A stretch of 64,000 bases of DNA from Hymenobacter persicinus (GCF_004167665.1 NZ_SEWE01000014.1:42895-106894), one strand, 5' to 3'. Counted from the first letter of the stretch, positions 15,537 to 24,348 are shown. Translations and numbers: made by a program. Notes: generated by a model from the letters alone, not told the origin.

Positions 15537-16298
15537 CTAGGGGCGCCCGGCGGCGGCCTGCCGCTCGATGCGCAGCGCCTCGGCCAGGGGCACCACCCGG
15601 TAGGGAATGCGCAGGCGCTCGGCGTTGGCTTCCACGGTGGAGTCGAAGCCGGCCTTTTTGCGGCGGGCATTCACGTGGGCAGCGTCCTCGATGGGCCAGA
15701 TAAAGCTGATGGTTTCGGGCTGGCCCTGGGCGTTGGGCACCGTGAAGCTGCGGCCCTGGGTGCCGTAAAGCTGGGCTTTGCCTTCCTGCATCAGCTTGCG
15801 GTCCAGCATGCGGGCGTAGAGGTAGTAGGGAATTTCGCCCCGGGCCGCTTCCTGCTCAATCAGGGGCAGCAGCTGCGGAATGCGGGTCGAATGCTGAATC
15901 ACGAGCAGGGCCACCTCGTTGGTGGGCTCCCCGACCAGGGTTTTGCCGGGGTAGCCGTACTGGCGGATGAGCTGAACTACCCGCTGGATGTTGGCCGAGT
16001 CGATGCGGATCATCTGCGCCGAGAGGTAGGGCCCGACTTCGGCTTCGGCGAGGTGGGCGGCGCGCCTGAGCGAGTCGAGGGGCGCGGCCTGTCCGTGCAT
16101 GGCGTCCATCAGCAGCAGCCGGTATTTCTGGTCTTCCCGGTCAATGCTGTCCAGCTCCCGCCGCAGGCGGCGGTTGAGGCTGACCGGGGCGGGGGCCGCG
16201 GTGGCAGTAGGACGGGTGCGGACTGCCGGGCGGGTGGGGTCGCAGCTGGCCAGCAGCAGCGCGGCCAGGGGCAGCAGTAGGGTGTAGCGGTAAGGCAT
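15537..16298 (-). CDS. DUF6624-type lipoprotein
   Basis: This 253-residue protein starts at MPYRYTLLLPL (16298). The lipobox is LLLASC (Cys at about residue 19), so it should be an envelope lipoprotein. The mature part shows the DUF6624 pattern: a DREDQKYR start, DSANIQRVVQLIRQYGYPGKTLVG, LLVIQHSTR, and DRKLMQEGKAQLYGTQG. The function of the domain is unknown. It begins 14 bp after the stop of the upstream barrel gene, so it is almost surely cotranscribed with it. The reading frame is open further upstream, through the barrel gene in another frame, but that part is not a real protein. Confidence 0.85.
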   Translation of the reverse strand: MPYRYTLLLPLAALLLASCDPTRPAVRTRPTATAAPAPVSLNRRLRRELDSIDREDQKYRLLLMDAMHGQAAPLDSLRRAAHLAEAEVGPYLSAQMIRIDSANIQRVVQLIRQYGYPGKTLVGEPTNEVALLVIQHSTRIPQLLPLIEQEAARGEIPYYLYARMLDRKLMQEGKAQLYGTQGRSFTVPNAQGQPETISFIWPIEDAAHVNARRKKAGFDSTVEANAERLRIPYRVVPLAEALRIERQAAAGRP

Positions 16299-16311
16299 GG
16301 GGCCGCGTCGG

Positions 16312-16983
16312 TTACTTGGCGCCCAGCAGGTAGCCCACGTAGAGCTGGTACACCTGGTTGCGGTGGCCGTTGCGGTCCAGGTCGCGGAAGCTGCCGTTGT
16401 AGCGCAGCCCCACGAGCGGGCCGGCGGCCAGCTGGTAGCCCAGGCCGGCGGCGTAGCCCAGATCCAGGCGCTGGCTGTTCTTGGTCGTGGCCCAGGGGTC
16501 ATACTTTACCACCGTGCCGTTCACCGTCGACTTGATCCGGTCGTGAACGGCCAGCAGGTAGCTCACCTGGGGGCCGGCCTCAAAAATCAGCCCGCGGGCG
16601 TTGATTTTGAGCAGCACCGGCAAATCGAGGTAGTTGTAGTTGACGTTGCCCTTGTTTTTAGACACGACGGTTTCCGTGAGCCCGCTATCCTTGATGGTCT
16701 GGGTTGTCTCGTCGTCGACGGAGAAGCCTTTCTGGGAGTAGAGCAGCTCGGGCTGGACGGAGAAAATCCCGTCGCCGCTCACGTCGACGTTGGCCATGAC
16801 CCCGGCGTGGAAGCCGAGCTTTCGGTTGAACGGGTCGCTGCCCGGATAGCCCGTGTTAGGAGTCGAGAAGCCGGAGTAGTTGGCCCCCGCCTTGACGCCG
16901 AGGCGCACCTGGGCCTGGGCAGTGGCTGAGAACAGGGTGCCCGCAATAAGCAGGGCGGCGAATAGGCCGGCGGATTTTGGCAT
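16312..16983 (-). CDS. Outer-membrane beta-barrel protein (porin family), paralogue 2
   Basis: This 223-residue protein has a signal peptide (MPKSAGLFAALLIAGTLFSATAQA) and the same barrel blocks as paralogue 1: QVRLGVKAGANYSGF, LGFHAGVMANVDVSGDGIFSVQPELL, YLDLPVLLKINARGLIFEAGPQVSYLL and LGYAAGLGYQLAAGPLVGLRY. It differs from paralogue 1 mainly in the extracellular loops, notably around residues 30-55 and 95-115. It is first in the three-gene minus-strand cluster. A local duplication with the lipoprotein gene in between is the simplest history. Confidence 0.9.
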   Translation of the reverse strand: MPKSAGLFAALLIAGTLFSATAQAQVRLGVKAGANYSGFSTPNTGYPGSDPFNRKLGFHAGVMANVDVSGDGIFSVQPELLYSQKGFSVDDETTQTIKDSGLTETVVSKNKGNVNYNYLDLPVLLKINARGLIFEAGPQVSYLLAVHDRIKSTVNGTVVKYDPWATTKNSQRLDLGYAAGLGYQLAAGPLVGLRYNGSFRDLDRNGHRNQVYQLYVGYLLGAK

Positions 16984-17448
16984 AGGACTAACGGGAGTTA
17001 AGGAAAGAATAGAAGCGTAACGCGACGAGCCGGCAGGTGCTATGGGCTACCAGCTCGGCCGGGCCGGCTGAGATACCCGAAACACCCTGACCTGCGGCCC
17101 CGCCGGAAGCGAAGATACGGTCTGGCTTCCAACTACCAACCGGACCCTGCTTTGGGCAAAAAGGCCGTTTCCGGGCTAATAAAGTGGGTCAGACCCACTA
17201 AAAGGTACCTCCGACCCACCTTTTACTGCCAGTCCAGCACCTTTTTCTCCCCCTGACCCACTAAAAGGTCCTTCCCAACCACTTTTTAGTGGGTTGGAAG
17301 TACCAGTAAAGTACCCCACCAGTACCTTTTTCTCCTCCTGGCCCACAAAAAAGTCCCTCCGAGCTACCTTTTAGAGCCCCGGAGGCAGAAAAAGGTGGGT
17401 CGGAGGGACTAAGCGGGGCGCCGCCGGTAGTAGCCGGGGCGGCGGGGG
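16984..17448. other. Gene-free 465-bp region with hairpin repeats
   Basis: There is no protein-like frame here. The left part holds the promoter region of the barrel cluster. The right part, 17184-17409, is filled with short repeats and hairpins, described as its own feature. Confidence 0.75.
17184..17409. repeat. Cluster of short repeats and hairpins
   Basis: Exact copies of GACCCACTAAAAGGT lie at 17192-17206 and 17255-17269, with degenerate and inverted copies between and after them. Three hairpins can be drawn: GTGGGTC/GACCCAC at 17184-17198; CTTCCCAACCACT/AGTGGGTTGGAAG at about 17271-17300; and an outer stem GTCCCTCCGA/TCGGAGGGAC with arms at 17353-17362 and 17400-17409. The spacing is irregular, so it is not a CRISPR. 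The word AAAAGGTGGG recurs near 57036. Confidence 0.8.
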
Positions 17449-17946
17449 CTAATTCAGCTTGGCGGCGGCGCGGGCCTGCTTGGCTTCCCTGGTCAGCGCG
17501 GGCCGGCCGGGGAAGCGCTGGCGCAGGTCCTCGTAGGCGGCCTGGGCCCCGGACTGGTGGTTCTGGGCCAGGAAGCGGACGTTGTTGTAGATGGTCAGGG
17601 CGTTGCCGTAGGCCTCGCTGCCGGCCACCATCAGGGTGCTGTCCACGTCCAGGGTGAGCTGCTCGAGCTGCTGGGCCAGGGGCGTGAGCTGGGTGACGCC
17701 CTTGAGGTCCTGCTTCAGCTCCTCGAAGTCGACGAAGGGCGGCAGCAGGGCCGGGCTGTTGGTGGCGTAGTCAGCGGTTTTCTGCACGAAGGCCACGGTC
17801 TTGTCGCCCATGCGGAGCATGGCTTTGCGCTCCTCCGGGGTGAGCGAAATCAGGTAGGGCGCCAGCGCGGCCTTGATGGCGTTGAGCGACTCCTGCACCT
17901 GCGCCAGGACGGGCGCCGGAATAGCAGTTTGGAATTCGTTGGGCAT
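17449..17946 (-). CDS. Conserved helical protein of unknown function
   Basis: This 165-residue soluble protein starts at MPNEFQTAIPAPVLAQ. It is rich in amphipathic helix (QESLNAIKAALAPYL, EERKAMLRMGDKTVAFVQKTADYA, ELKQDLKGVTQLTPLAQQLEQLTLDVD). It ends in a basic Ala-rich tail (TREAKQARAAAKLN). The sequence looks like conserved hypothetical proteins of Bacteroidota, with no signal or membrane segment. A four-helix bundle is plausible. It lies on the minus strand, beside the AT-rich island, and its GC content is that of the host genome. Confidence 0.75.
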   Translation of the reverse strand: MPNEFQTAIPAPVLAQVQESLNAIKAALAPYLISLTPEERKAMLRMGDKTVAFVQKTADYATNSPALLPPFVDFEELKQDLKGVTQLTPLAQQLEQLTLDVDSTLMVAGSEAYGNALTIYNNVRFLAQNHQSGAQAAYEDLRQRFPGRPALTREAKQARAAAKLN

Positions 17947-18125
17947 GATAATGAGGATAAGAAGTGGGAAAAGAATGGGACGCGTAGCAATAGGTAACTA
18001 GCAGATAGAGCGTGGGATGAAGGTGGGGAATTGGGGTGGGAGATGCAAGGGAGATATAAAGAAAATTAATAGGCCGTTGGTGGCTCCCACAATTCGCAGC
18101 AGAGACGCGGTGCAGAGAGGAACGT

Positions 18126-18164
18126 GTCAAAGGCTTTAACAGCAAACCTGTTAAAGCCTTTGAC
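18126..18164. terminator. Perfect 17-bp hairpin at 3' edge of the AT-rich island
   Basis: GTCAAAGGCTTTAACAG and CTGTTAAAGCCTTTGAC are separated by CAAAC. It begins 6 bases after the stop of the island gene. No T-run follows on the minus strand, so it may be a terminator, an mRNA stabiliser or a mark of the insertion junction. Confidence 0.65.
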
Positions 18165-18170
18165 TTGTAT

Positions 18171-20552
18171 TTAGTTTCTTAGCCTAGTTGGAAGTTCTAT
18201 ATGATCTTTATAAGACTTTATTTTTTCATGATCTTCAGTGTCACAATATCTGTTATATAAAATCACAATGTAGCCAGCTGCAATTGACCATATAATTGCG
18301 GAGAATATTGCAACTAATAGCCATGTTAATGAATCCTTGTTTGATGTATACCACAAAGATATTAAATTAAATGACCAATTGAATTTCCAGAATATTGTTA
18401 TTGTGGCTAGTGTTGTCGTAAAGGCGAATGCTAAAAGGACTAGATAATACTTTTGTTTTGCATTCTTTTGCCATTCATGAATTTTGTTGTTTTTGTAAAC
18501 ATTTGCTTCTATTTTCTTGTCTTCTATGTTTTTTTGTTCTAATTCTAGAATTTTTTGCTTTAAAATTTCCTTTTCTATGATATCCTCTGGTTTGCTGAAT
18601 GCAATTGGTATTTGTTGATCTACTTCATTTTTATGGCTTTCCTTTATTTCTTGTATCTCTTTGATTTTCTTTTGAAATACTGTGTTCCCATGTTTTAGGT
18701 CTTTTATGTGTGTTGTTAGATTTTCATATTTCTCAACAAGCTTGTCATTTTCTTGTTTAGTGATAGATAAGTCCCCTTCTTTCTCTTCAAGATTTTGAAC
18801 GACTATTTTGAGTTCTTTTGTTTTCTGATTGATTAATTTATCCCTAGCGCTGAGGTGCCTGCTTGCCTCGCTCTCGATGAATGTCGTTAGCTTTTCATCA
18901 TCATCTCCTAGTTTTCTAATATTTGATAGAAAAATGTCGCTAGTTAAACACTTTGCCATGAACTTAAGATCGTTAATGCCTAGTGCAATGAATTTAGATA
19001 TTACAGACTGTGTTAACAGGCTTTTTTCTGTATTGTCAGTGCTAATGCTTGGGGTAGTAACAGCTGAGAGAAATGATTTCTTATAATCATCACTCTGTAC
19101 TGGCAAAAGTTTGATTAATTTATTTAGAAGGTATGATGGATTGAAAAATGTGGGTATGTATAACTCTTTTGATTTGTTTTTGTAAGCGAGAAAATTGTCA
19201 AAGCCTATCAATGATTTGTCTAATGTTAAGCCAAATACATTGCATTCCTGTAAATGTGTATAAACCCCATCGTATTCCTTGTATCTAAAGTATAGAATTA
19301 CTTCACGTAAATAAACATCATGTTCAATATTGTCAATAAATTTTTCTTTCGCTTCCTGTCCTTTGTCTCTCTTGGCTTGGTTTCTTATGTTTTGATATGT
19401 GTGATATGCTGAAATGCTGTCCAAATAATCACTTGCATTTCTATCAATTTGCTGAATTTTTGAATTGTATAATTCTATGTTTTTGCTTCGTAGTATGTTG
19501 ATGGATTGTTCTATGATATTTGATGGATGTTGAGTGTCATTGCCATATTTGAGCTGGTTCTCGTAATATGCTCTTGTAAAGTCGTCAATTCTGTTACTGT
19601 TAAGAGCTGCACGAATCTGATTGTTCGTCAGTATTTGACTCCTGACGGTTCTTAGTAAGTCGTTTTTTACTTTTCTAAATTCTTTATGGGTGTCTGGTAG
19701 ATAGGTAAGGGTTATATCGAATAAATCCTTGTTCGTTTCTATTATTTCGAGCAGGCTATCAACGGCTGGGTTCTCTGGATCTGAATGAACTTTAAGTGCT
19801 GAGTATAAAAAATTTGTATCAACAAATATTTTCCATTTGATAGGTTGTATGCTGTGAAGTTCTTCGGCAAGTTCCTTGGATAAGCCTAATGCAAAGAATG
19901 CCTCAGCTCTTTCTGCGATTGTTCTATAATAATCAAGTTCACGAGTAGTGCTTATATTGGGAATATTTTGAATATATAATGTAAAAATATCTTTAATTTT
20001 ATTATTGCTAGGTAGTTTGGACTTTATATTGTATAAAATTTGAGAAGAATTGACCTTTGTTTTTCTATTTGCGCTTTCTGGATTTTCGTAATTGAATAAT
20101 CTAATTGCGTTTTTGCCATAATTGTAGAAGCATTCGAATATATAATTTTTATATGAAGTAAAAAGTATTGCAATTTCTTGTTCGTTAATAATATAGTCTT
20201 CAGAAAATAAAGATAGGTTCTTGATGAAATTATCTTTTAGAAAATCTTCTTCAGACGAAGATTGCTTTATTCTAGTTTCTACGTCTTCTCTGCTGACGGT
20301 GTTGAGAGAATGTTTGCCTTTGGAGGATTTTATTTTGCCGTCTTGCTTTAGGTTGTTTAATTCAGTAGATAGTTCATCCTCAGTGATAGAAATTCCAAAC
20401 TGAATTTCAGTATAATCTATTAGCTCACTTGTGGTGCTACCTTGTTCGTTTATGTATAGCAAATATTCTATGTAGTTCTGTATTGTTGTTGATCTTTGAT
20501 CGGTGTTGATAAGATGTAGAATGTGAATTATTCTCTCGGTATTTGTGGTCAT
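18171..20552 (-). CDS. Membrane-anchored PIN-like nuclease candidate with winged-helix N-terminus
   Basis: This 793-residue protein is coded in strikingly AT-rich DNA (Lys, Asn, Ile and Ser rich), unlike all its neighbours, which shows horizontal transfer. Domains by eye: residues 20-90, a winged-helix-like unit (ELIDYTEIQFGISITEDEL, LKQDGKIKSSKG); 100-235, helical; 239-455, a PIN-like core. The core has WKIFVDTNFLYSAL (Asp245), acidic Glu269, EHDVYLREVILYFR (Asp412) and LTLDKSLIGFD (Asp445), in the order expected of PIN-family metal ligands with a large helical insert. Residues 550-700 are coiled coil. About 702-724 and 741-767 are two membrane helices, so both ends should be cytosolic. No partner gene is adjacent. 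A defence or RNA-cleaving role is inference. Confidence 0.75.
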   Translation of the reverse strand: MTTNTERIIHILHLINTDQRSTTIQNYIEYLLYINEQGSTTSELIDYTEIQFGISITEDELSTELNNLKQDGKIKSSKGKHSLNTVSREDVETRIKQSSSEEDFLKDNFIKNLSLFSEDYIINEQEIAILFTSYKNYIFECFYNYGKNAIRLFNYENPESANRKTKVNSSQILYNIKSKLPSNNKIKDIFTLYIQNIPNISTTRELDYYRTIAERAEAFFALGLSKELAEELHSIQPIKWKIFVDTNFLYSALKVHSDPENPAVDSLLEIIETNKDLFDITLTYLPDTHKEFRKVKNDLLRTVRSQILTNNQIRAALNSNRIDDFTRAYYENQLKYGNDTQHPSNIIEQSINILRSKNIELYNSKIQQIDRNASDYLDSISAYHTYQNIRNQAKRDKGQEAKEKFIDNIEHDVYLREVILYFRYKEYDGVYTHLQECNVFGLTLDKSLIGFDNFLAYKNKSKELYIPTFFNPSYLLNKLIKLLPVQSDDYKKSFLSAVTTPSISTDNTEKSLLTQSVISKFIALGINDLKFMAKCLTSDIFLSNIRKLGDDDEKLTTFIESEASRHLSARDKLINQKTKELKIVVQNLEEKEGDLSITKQENDKLVEKYENLTTHIKDLKHGNTVFQKKIKEIQEIKESHKNEVDQQIPIAFSKPEDIIEKEILKQKILELEQKNIEDKKIEANVYKNNKIHEWQKNAKQKYYLVLLAFAFTTTLATITIFWKFNWSFNLISLWYTSNKDSLTWLLVAIFSAIIWSIAAGYIVILYNRYCDTEDHEKIKSYKDHIELPTRLRN

Positions 20553-20566
20553 GCTCTTGGAAATTT

Positions 20567-20586
20567 TAGATCTGAAGGCTAGATCT
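20567..20586. promoter_or_regulatory. Possible operator of the island gene
   Basis: TAGATCT occurs twice in direct orientation with a 6-bp spacer (20567-20573 and 20580-20586), 14-34 bp before the start codon. The core AGATCT is itself a palindrome. A 13-bp period suits a dimeric DNA-binding protein. Confidence 0.4.
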
Positions 20587-20753
20587 TGCCTCCGTTGGGT
20601 TTATAGCAATGGGCATACAATATAAAGGTTATTTTATAAACTAGTAAAGGCTATATGTGAGATATTAGAAGCCTTAGGGTCTTAAGAGTCCAATAAGTTG
20701 TTAAGAAAATCATGCATTAACCGTGGTGCGATACTGTCTTTCCAATAGAAAAA

Positions 20754-23700
20754 TTAAGCCCCCACCTTCTCCTCACTCCCCAACTCCGCCAGAATCCGCT
20801 TGGCGGCCTGCACGCTCTTCACCTCGTCGATGCTGACGATGAGCTGTTCCTTGCGCTCCTTCATGGAGGCGGTGCGGGAGTGGGTTTGCACGTAGTTGAG
20901 GATGTTGCCGAACTGCTCGCCCTGGAAGAAGTCGGCATTGTCGAGGGCGGGGATGTAGCCTTTGAGCAGGTTCTTCTTGAGCGTGAGCTTCTCGAAGCCG
21001 GCCTGGCAGGCCTGCCAGCGCAGCTTCACGATGTCGGCGAGCTGCTCGACCTCGGCGGGCAGGGGGCCGAAGCGGTCCACCATGCCGGCAATGAGCTTGC
21101 GCAGCTCCTCGGGGCCCTTGGCGCGGTCCAGCTTGCTGTATAATTGCAAACGCTCCGAAACGCTGCTCACGTAGGAGTCGGGAATCAGGATTTGCAGGTC
21201 GGTTTCGATGTTGCACTCCTTGGGGCCCTTGGTGCCGGCGGCATCCTGGAGGCGGCCGGTCGTGTCGCCGAGGAACAGCTCCTTGAACTCGGTTTCCTTG
21301 AGCTCGGTGACGGCCTCGTCGAGAATCTGGTGGTAGGTTTCGTAGCCCAGGTCGTTGATAAAGCCCGACTGCTCGCCGCCGAGCAGGTTGCCGGCCCCGC
21401 GGATGTCGAGGTCGCGCATGGCCACGTTGAAGCCCGCGCCCAGGTCCGAAAACTCCTCCAGGGTGCTCAGGCGCTTGCGGGCGTCGGAGGGCAGGCCGGC
21501 CACGGGCGGGGTGAGCAGGTAGCAGTAGGCCTTTTTGTTGGAGCGGCCCACCCGGCCCCGCATCTGGTGCAGGTCCGAGAGGCCGTGCATGTGGGCGCGG
21601 TTGATGATGATGGTGTTGGCGTTGGGAATGTCGAGGCCCGACTCAATCAGGTTGGTGCTCACCAGCACGTCGTACTCCCCGTCAACGAACTTCATCATGC
21701 GCTTTTCGAGCATGTCGCCCTCCATCTGCCCGTGGATGGTGGTGATGCGGGCGTCGGGCACGAGGCGCAGGATCATGGCCGCCATTTCCTCGATGTCCTT
21801 CACGCGGTTGTGCACGAAGAACACCTGCCCCCCGCGCTTGAGCTCCCGGGCCACGGCGTCGCGGATGAGCAGCTCGTCGAATACGTGCAGCTCGGTCTGC
21901 ACCGGCTGGCGGTTCGGCGGGGGCGTGGCAATAACCGACAAATCCCGGGCACCCATGAGCGAGAAGTGCAGGGTGCGCGGAATCGGCGTGGCCGAGAGGG
22001 TCAGCGTGTCCACGTTCACCTTGAGCTCCTTGAGCTTGTCCTTGGTCTTGACCCCGAACTTCTGCTCCTCGTCGATGATGAGCAGCCCCAGGTCCTTGAA
22101 CTTGATGTCCTTGTTGGTAAGCCGGTGGGTGCCGATGAGAATGTCGGTCTTGCCGTCGGCCACCCGCTGGAGCGTCTCCTTGATCTGCTTGGTGGTCTTG
22201 AAGCGGTTCACGTACTCCACCGTCACGGGCAAATTGCTCAGCCGCTCCCGGAAGGTTTTGTAGTGCTGCATGGCCAGGATGGTGGTGGGCACCAGGATGG
22301 CGGCCTGCTTGCCGTCGGCCACGGCCTTGAAGGCGGCGCGGATGGCAATTTCGGTTTTGCCGAAGCCCACGTCCCCGCAGATCAGGCGGTCCATGGGGTG
22401 GGGCACCTCCATGTCGCGCTTCACGTCCTCGGTGGCCTTGGCCTGGTCGGGGGTGTCCTCGTAGATAAAGCTCGATTCCAGCTCGGCCTGCATAAAGGAG
22501 TCGGGCGCAAAGGCGTGGCCGGGGGCGGTTTTGCGCTTGGCGTAGAGCCGGATCAGCTCGGCGGCAATGTCCTTGACCTTTTTCTTAACCGACTTCTTCT
22601 TGTTTTCCCACTCCGGCGAGCCCAGCTTGCTCATGGTCGGCGGCGTGCCCTCGGCTCCGGAGTACTTGGCAATCTTGTGCAGGGCGTGGATGCTGACGGT
22701 GAGAATATCGTCGTCGCGGTACACCAGCCGGATGGCTTCCTGCAGGTGGCCGTTGATTTCCACCTGGGTCAGACCGGCGAAGCGGGCAATACCGTAGTCC
22801 TGGTGCGTGACGTAGTCGCCGGGGCTGAGCGTGCGCAGCTCCTTGAGGGTAAGGGCTTTTTTCTTGGAGAACTTGCGCGCCTCCTGGGCCCGGTAAAACC
22901 GCTCGAACAGCTGGTGGTCGGTATACACGACCAGCTTCATCAAGTCGTCCACGTAGCCCTCGCGCAAGGCCAGCAGCAGGTGCTGGAAGGGCACGTTGTT
23001 GTCGAGCTCGTCGAAGATGGTGCGCAGGCGGTCGGCCTGGCGGACCGAGTCGGCGGCAATGATGGAGACGTAGTTTTTGCTGGCGTTGTCGTGCAGGTTC
23101 TTCACCATGCGGTTGAAGTCCTTGTTGAACGAGGGCTGGGGCTTGGCCTCGAAGCTGAACTCCTCGGCCCCGGTCTTGAAGTGAAACCGCTTGCCGAACT
23201 CCACCACCGGGAAGTTGTCGAGCAGCTTCTTAAACGACTTGCCGGTTTCGAACAGCTGCTCGGGCTTGCTCACAATCTGCATCCCGGCCGCGCCCGCCAG
23301 CAATTCCTGGAAGCCCTGGTCGGCCTTGTCGAACGACTCGGTGACGATGTCCAGAGTCTGGCGCACGTCCTTGACCCAGATGGCGGTGTGCCGGGGCATG
23401 AAGTCGAGAAACGCCTCCCGGGTTTCCTGCAGGAGCTTGGTCTGCACGTTGGGAATGATGCTGACCTGCTGCTTCTGCTCCACCGAGAGCTGGCTTTCGG
23501 GGTTAAACGTGCGGATGGTTTCCACCTCGTCGCCGAACAATTCGATGCGGTAGGGCAGCTCGTTGGCGTAGGAGAAGATGTCGACAATGCCCCCGCGCAC
23601 GGCAAACTGCCCGGCCTCGTACACGAAGTCGGTCCGCTCGAAGTCGTACTCGGCCAGCATCTCGCTGATAACGTTCACGTCGAGCTTCTCGCCCACCTTC

Positions 23701-24188
23701 ACCAGAAACGTATTTGCCACCAGGCTCTTGCGGTTGATGACCTTCTCAAACAGGGCCTCCGGGTAGGTCACAATCAGCTCCCCGGTTTTGGGCTTGGAGT
23801 TCAGGCGGTTGAGCACCTCGGCCCGCATGAGTACGTTGGCGTTTTCCGTCTCGTCGAAGTGGTAGGGCCGCTTGTAGGAGCTCGGAAACAACAAAGGGTC
23901 CTGCTCGGGCAGCAAATGCTGCAAATCGGCCAGGAAGTAGGCCGCCTCGTCCTTGTCGTGGAGCACGAACAGGTGGTGCTGCTCGGGGAACAAGCCGTGC
24001 AGGGCCGCGGCCACCACCGCGTCCTGGCTGCCCACGAGGCCGCGCAGGTGCAGGCGGGGCAAGGGCTCGGCGGGCGCGGCCTCGCCGGCGGGGCGCAGCG
24101 AGTGGCGGGTGGCCGGGTTCAGGCGGGCGCCCACGGTGAGGATGGTCGGGTCGAGGCGGTAGAGCTGGAGGAAGTCGGTGACCTTCAA
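20754..24188 (-). CDS. mfd: Transcription-repair coupling factor Mfd
   Basis: This 1144-residue protein is of full length. It releases RNA polymerase stalled at DNA damage and recruits UvrA. The UvrB-homology region lies in the first 350 residues. The polymerase-interaction part (LRTLSPGDYVTHQDYGIARFAGL) follows near 460-520. The RecG-like translocase has Walker A GDVGFGKTE near 602, the DEEQ box (LIIDEEQKFG) near 703, SATPIPRT, and a later motif near MRGRVGRSNKKAYCYLL. The C-terminal TRCF domain is present to the end. The start MKVTDFLQLYRL is conserved in type. It stands alone on the minus strand; an AT-rich 200-bp spacer separates it from the island gene. Confidence 0.98.
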   Translation of the reverse strand: MKVTDFLQLYRLDPTILTVGARLNPATRHSLRPAGEAAPAEPLPRLHLRGLVGSQDAVVAAALHGLFPEQHHLFVLHDKDEAAYFLADLQHLLPEQDPLLFPSSYKRPYHFDETENANVLMRAEVLNRLNSKPKTGELIVTYPEALFEKVINRKSLVANTFLVKVGEKLDVNVISEMLAEYDFERTDFVYEAGQFAVRGGIVDIFSYANELPYRIELFGDEVETIRTFNPESQLSVEQKQQVSIIPNVQTKLLQETREAFLDFMPRHTAIWVKDVRQTLDIVTESFDKADQGFQELLAGAAGMQIVSKPEQLFETGKSFKKLLDNFPVVEFGKRFHFKTGAEEFSFEAKPQPSFNKDFNRMVKNLHDNASKNYVSIIAADSVRQADRLRTIFDELDNNVPFQHLLLALREGYVDDLMKLVVYTDHQLFERFYRAQEARKFSKKKALTLKELRTLSPGDYVTHQDYGIARFAGLTQVEINGHLQEAIRLVYRDDDILTVSIHALHKIAKYSGAEGTPPTMSKLGSPEWENKKKSVKKKVKDIAAELIRLYAKRKTAPGHAFAPDSFMQAELESSFIYEDTPDQAKATEDVKRDMEVPHPMDRLICGDVGFGKTEIAIRAAFKAVADGKQAAILVPTTILAMQHYKTFRERLSNLPVTVEYVNRFKTTKQIKETLQRVADGKTDILIGTHRLTNKDIKFKDLGLLIIDEEQKFGVKTKDKLKELKVNVDTLTLSATPIPRTLHFSLMGARDLSVIATPPPNRQPVQTELHVFDELLIRDAVARELKRGGQVFFVHNRVKDIEEMAAMILRLVPDARITTIHGQMEGDMLEKRMMKFVDGEYDVLVSTNLIESGLDIPNANTIIINRAHMHGLSDLHQMRGRVGRSNKKAYCYLLTPPVAGLPSDARKRLSTLEEFSDLGAGFNVAMRDLDIRGAGNLLGGEQSGFINDLGYETYHQILDEAVTELKETEFKELFLGDTTGRLQDAAGTKGPKECNIETDLQILIPDSYVSSVSERLQLYSKLDRAKGPEELRKLIAGMVDRFGPLPAEVEQLADIVKLRWQACQAGFEKLTLKKNLLKGYIPALDNADFFQGEQFGNILNYVQTHSRTASMKERKEQLIVSIDEVKSVQAAKRILAELGSEEKVGA

Positions 24189-24317
24189 AACGCGGATCGG
24201 CTAGGGGAGAGGCAAAAAACAGCAGCCCGGCCGGCTGAAATTCCGGTCGGGCAAGCGCTGAAGCTGGGTAGATAATACCGCCCGCAAGGTCCGAAAGTTT
24301 CCGCCGCGGTGGAACTG

Positions 24318-24348
24318 TTGACCGAATAGTTGAGTTTCGCTACTTTCG
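24318..24348 (+). promoter_or_regulatory. Candidate Bacteroidota promoter
   Basis: TTG at 24318-24320, a 20-bp spacer and TACTTTCG at 24341-24348 (one mismatch to TAnnTTTG). This predicts a leader of about 50 bases before the small ORF at 24406. Confidence 0.5.

Noticed and set aside
16299..16502. N-terminal extension of the DUF6624 lipoprotein
   Set aside because: It would overlap the barrel gene in another frame and would bury the lipoprotein signal inside the chain.
17184..17409. Possible CRISPR array
   Set aside because: Repeats are short, of both orientations and unevenly spaced, with no unique spacers and no cas genes nearby.
18171..20552. Possible insertion sequence or prophage gene
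   Set aside because: No transposase or integrase motif, no terminal inverted repeats or target duplication at the two edges, and no phage genes next to it.
21144..24275. Very long open frame on the plus strand opposite mfd
   Set aside because: It is a by-product of GC-rich codon bias on the opposite strand. The translation is rich in Gly, Val, His and Leu without domain features, and mfd is certain.
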